Shown piece after piece: positions 5,935 to 7,522 of a DNA stretch of 7,522 nt. Below the pieces are notes generated by a model. It searched no databases and was not told where the DNA came from. It was given only the letters and a program-made list of their open reading frames with translations. A program made the position numbers and the translations under genes. Numbering within the stretch: position 1 is the first letter of the stretch; every line of letters begins with the position of its first letter. Origin of the DNA: Simkania negevensis (GTDB lineage: Bacteria; Chlamydiota; Chlamydiia; Chlamydiales; JAFITR01); contig JAFITR010000073.1 in NCBI GenBank assembly GCA_017116025.1, forward strand, positions 1 to 7,522, given 5' to 3'.

Positions 5935-7314
5935 CTATTTTTTTCTTTTTAAAAATGCTGCTCTTTCTGCCGCCCCTTCCAGCTCTGGCACATCTTCAGG
6001 GCCATGTTGGATTTTGTGATTCAACATATAGATAAACATGACAAAGAGGAAGGCGAAGATGATGGTGAACATAATCAACGATCCCACCACCTGCCCTGGC
6101 GCCTCACGCACGGTGTCGGAAAGGCCGTCAGTTGTTTTTAACACCCCATAGACCAGCCATGGCTGACGTCCCATCTCCGTCGTCATCCATCCTGCCAAAT
6201 TAGCCATCTGTGGAGCTAGCACAGTGAACACCATAGCCCACAAAATCCATCGAGTCCGATGAAGCTTGCGCCTGATCAAGTAGACCACGGCACAGACTAT
6301 GATAAAAAACATCCAAGCGTACATGGACAGCATCAGGTGATATGTTTGGAATACAGCGGCAACGTTTGGCCACTCGGAGCGAGGGATTTGGTCAAGGCCA
6401 GTGACAGCCGTCTTGGGGTTTCCATGCGACAGGAAGCTCAGCAATCCAGGAATTTTTATTCCATAGTTGACTTTCTGCTTTTCCATATCGACAGAACCAA
6501 ACAAATATGCAGGGGTATAGTCTTTTGTTTTAAAGACACCTTCTACCGCAGCGAGTTTAGCAGGTTGATGCTTGACGATTACCTTGGCAGACATATCGCC
6601 CGCCCATCCTTGTAGCAAGATAGCAGCAACGGCGATCGTAATCCCCACGCGCATTGTCATCTTGGAGAATTGAAGATGCTTTTTCTTCAAGTAGTAATAA
6701 GCGGCAACGCTGATGAGGAAGAAAGCTCCTGTCAACCAACAGGCAAAGGTAACGTGTAGGAAGCGCGGTATCGTTGAATAGTTGAGCAACATCGTCCAGA
6801 AATCTGTCACTTCTGCTCGTGGACCAGCATCAGCAGAGACAATCCTGTGGCCGGTAGGAGTCTGCATCCAGGAGTTTGCTGCGATAATCCAGAATCCGCT
6901 AAAGTGCGTCCCCACGGCAATCGCTATTGTCGCAATAAAATGGACGGATTTGCGTACTCTTTGCCAACCAAAAAGTAAGATACCCAATGCTCCCGATTCC
7001 AAAAAGAAAGCAAAAAGCCCTTCCGCACCCAGGGCACTACCGAAAACGTCTCCAACAAAATAGGAATAGCGCGCCCAGTTTGTTCCGAAGCCGAAAATTT
7101 GAACAAAGCCCGTCACCACCCCTAAAACAAAAATAACGGCAAAAATCCTGATCCAAAATTTGACCATCTGCTCATGCTCGGGCTTCTTCGTCTTCAAATA
7201 AATTGCTTCGAAGATAACCAAAGCCAAGCTTAAACCTATCGTCAGAGGAGGGAAAATAAAGTGGAAACCGGAGTGGAAACCATATTGTATCCGCGAAAGA
7301 AGTTCTGCATTCAT
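5935..7314 (-). CDS. cydA: Cytochrome bd quinol oxidase subunit I
   Basis: This is the catalytic membrane subunit holding hemes b558, b595 and d and the quinol site. I place the start at ATG 7314 (459 residues, MNAELLSRIQYGFH), because family members begin a few residues before this LSRxQ motif. An in-frame TTG at 7329 would add five residues, and neither start has a clear ribosome site. Expected ligands are present: His18 (heme b595 position), Glu98 and Glu106 in AEGLFAFFLES, His187 in FLHVTFACW and Met328 in YHLMLSMY (the b558 pair). The quinol-loop motif QPAKLAAVE carries Lys253 and Glu258. The family signature GRQPW is at residues 382-386. The loop after it is short, so this is the S-type rather than the long E. 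coli type. The usual FxxMxGxG pattern after Met328 is LSMY here, a small departure. It is the first gene of the minus-strand block. Confidence 0.96.
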   Translation of the reverse strand: MNAELLSRIQYGFHSGFHFIFPPLTIGLSLALVIFEAIYLKTKKPEHEQMVKFWIRIFAVIFVLGVVTGFVQIFGFGTNWARYSYFVGDVFGSALGAEGLFAFFLESGALGILLFGWQRVRKSVHFIATIAIAVGTHFSGFWIIAANSWMQTPTGHRIVSADAGPRAEVTDFWTMLLNYSTIPRFLHVTFACWLTGAFFLISVAAYYYLKKKHLQFSKMTMRVGITIAVAAILLQGWAGDMSAKVIVKHQPAKLAAVEGVFKTKDYTPAYLFGSVDMEKQKVNYGIKIPGLLSFLSHGNPKTAVTGLDQIPRSEWPNVAAVFQTYHLMLSMYAWMFFIIVCAVVYLIRRKLHRTRWILWAMVFTVLAPQMANLAGWMTTEMGRQPWLVYGVLKTTDGLSDTVREAPGQVVGSLIMFTIIFAFLFVMFIYMLNHKIQHGPEDVPELEGAAERAAFLKRKK

Positions 7315-7360
7315 AACCCGACTACTCAAATGTACTTAACTAAAAAGCCAAGGCAACAGG

Positions 7361-7387
7361 GATATAAGACATCAACATCATTGTCAA
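7361..7387 (-). promoter_or_regulatory. Candidate cydA promoter
   Basis: On the minus strand a perfect TTGACA (7387-7382) is followed 15 bases later by TATATC (7366-7361). The spacer is two bases shorter than ideal. The leader to ATG 7314 would be about 40 bases. This is the best candidate I see in the 200 bases before cydA. Confidence 0.45.
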
Positions 7388-7407
7388 TTGAAAACAAAGA
7401 ATATAAA
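7381..7407 (+). promoter_or_regulatory. Candidate divergent promoter overlapping that of cydA
   Basis: On the plus strand TTGTCA (7381-7386) is followed by 15 bases and TATAAA (7402-7407). Its -35 box shares five bases with the -35 box of the cydA promoter on the opposite strand. No start codon for a plus-strand gene is seen before the window ends. An open frame from about 7408 to the end contains a hydrophobic stretch (ILFCVLVVTLF) but has no usual start, so the target, if any, is unknown. Confidence 0.25.
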
Positions 7408-7486
7408 CTTATCCTTTTGAAAAGTGTGAGGTAGGGACAACAAAGACGGCCATCCTTTTTTGTGTTCTTGTTGTTACGCTCTTTAC

Positions 7487-7501
7487 CGTTGATTCTCAAC
7501 G
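7487..7501. repeat. Short perfect hairpin near the window edge
   Basis: CGTTGA (7487-7492) and TCAACG (7496-7501) form a perfect 6-bp stem with a TTC loop. A second complementary pair, TGTTAC (7472-7477) and GTAACA (7503-7508), encloses it. No T-run follows on either strand, so it is not an obvious intrinsic terminator. It could be a transcript structure or a protein-binding site about 100 bases upstream of the cydA promoter. Confidence 0.35.
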
Positions 7502-7522
7502 AGTAACACCGAAGACCGCAAC

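Noticed and set aside
7326..7522. Minus-strand frame open from the window edge to TGA 7328-7326
   Set aside because: The translation is Cys- and Lys-rich without protein-like patterning and it runs through the promoter region, so it is probably chance.

Overview
The window carries one large plus-strand gene (143-3187), then a convergent minus-strand block whose transcription order is cydA (7314 to 5935), cydB (5927 to 4884), an unrecognised 129-codon gene (4815 to 4426) and hemB (4398 to 3340). No rRNA, tRNA, CRISPR array, insertion sequence or transposase is visible. The longest stretches without a gene are about 150 bases (3188-3339) and about 200 bases (7315-7522).

The organism is a bacterium with moderate GC, by eye in the mid-to-upper 40s percent. 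It uses Shine-Dalgarno sites and sigma70-type promoters. A short-Q-loop CydA, a zinc-cysteine type HemB and a solitary 1014-residue protein that is Ser-rich, helical and internally repeated together suggest an intracellular lineage, with environmental (amoeba-associated) Chlamydiota as my first guess. That is an impression, not a proof, because no marker gene is present.

The minus-strand block is respiratory. CydA and CydB form cytochrome bd quinol oxidase, which needs two b-type hemes and one heme d. HemB makes porphobilinogen, the pyrrole precursor of those hemes. cydA and cydB are 7 bases apart and the cydB ribosome site overlaps the cydA stop, so they should be translationally coupled. 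The 129-codon gene and hemB are 27 bases apart. A good promoter (4851-4879) in the 68-base gap after cydB suggests these two can also be transcribed on their own. A second candidate promoter lies before cydA (7361-7387).

The most novel element is the 1014-residue protein. It has a Ser/Thr-rich linker, three tandem repeats of about 86-99 residues (872-1708), and a segment at residues 535-660 that resembles the core of atypical (PI3/4K-, HipA- or ABC1-like) kinases, with a DGHPANMG loop and a following FDLD. It may be an undescribed secreted effector with a divergent kinase-like fold. Its start is also odd. The better ribosome site serves an ATG at 115 in another frame, and a run of seven T (136-142) separates the two frames, so slippage, phase variation or a sequence error are all possible. 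A 10-bp-stem inverted repeat (46-73 region) overlaps its candidate promoter.
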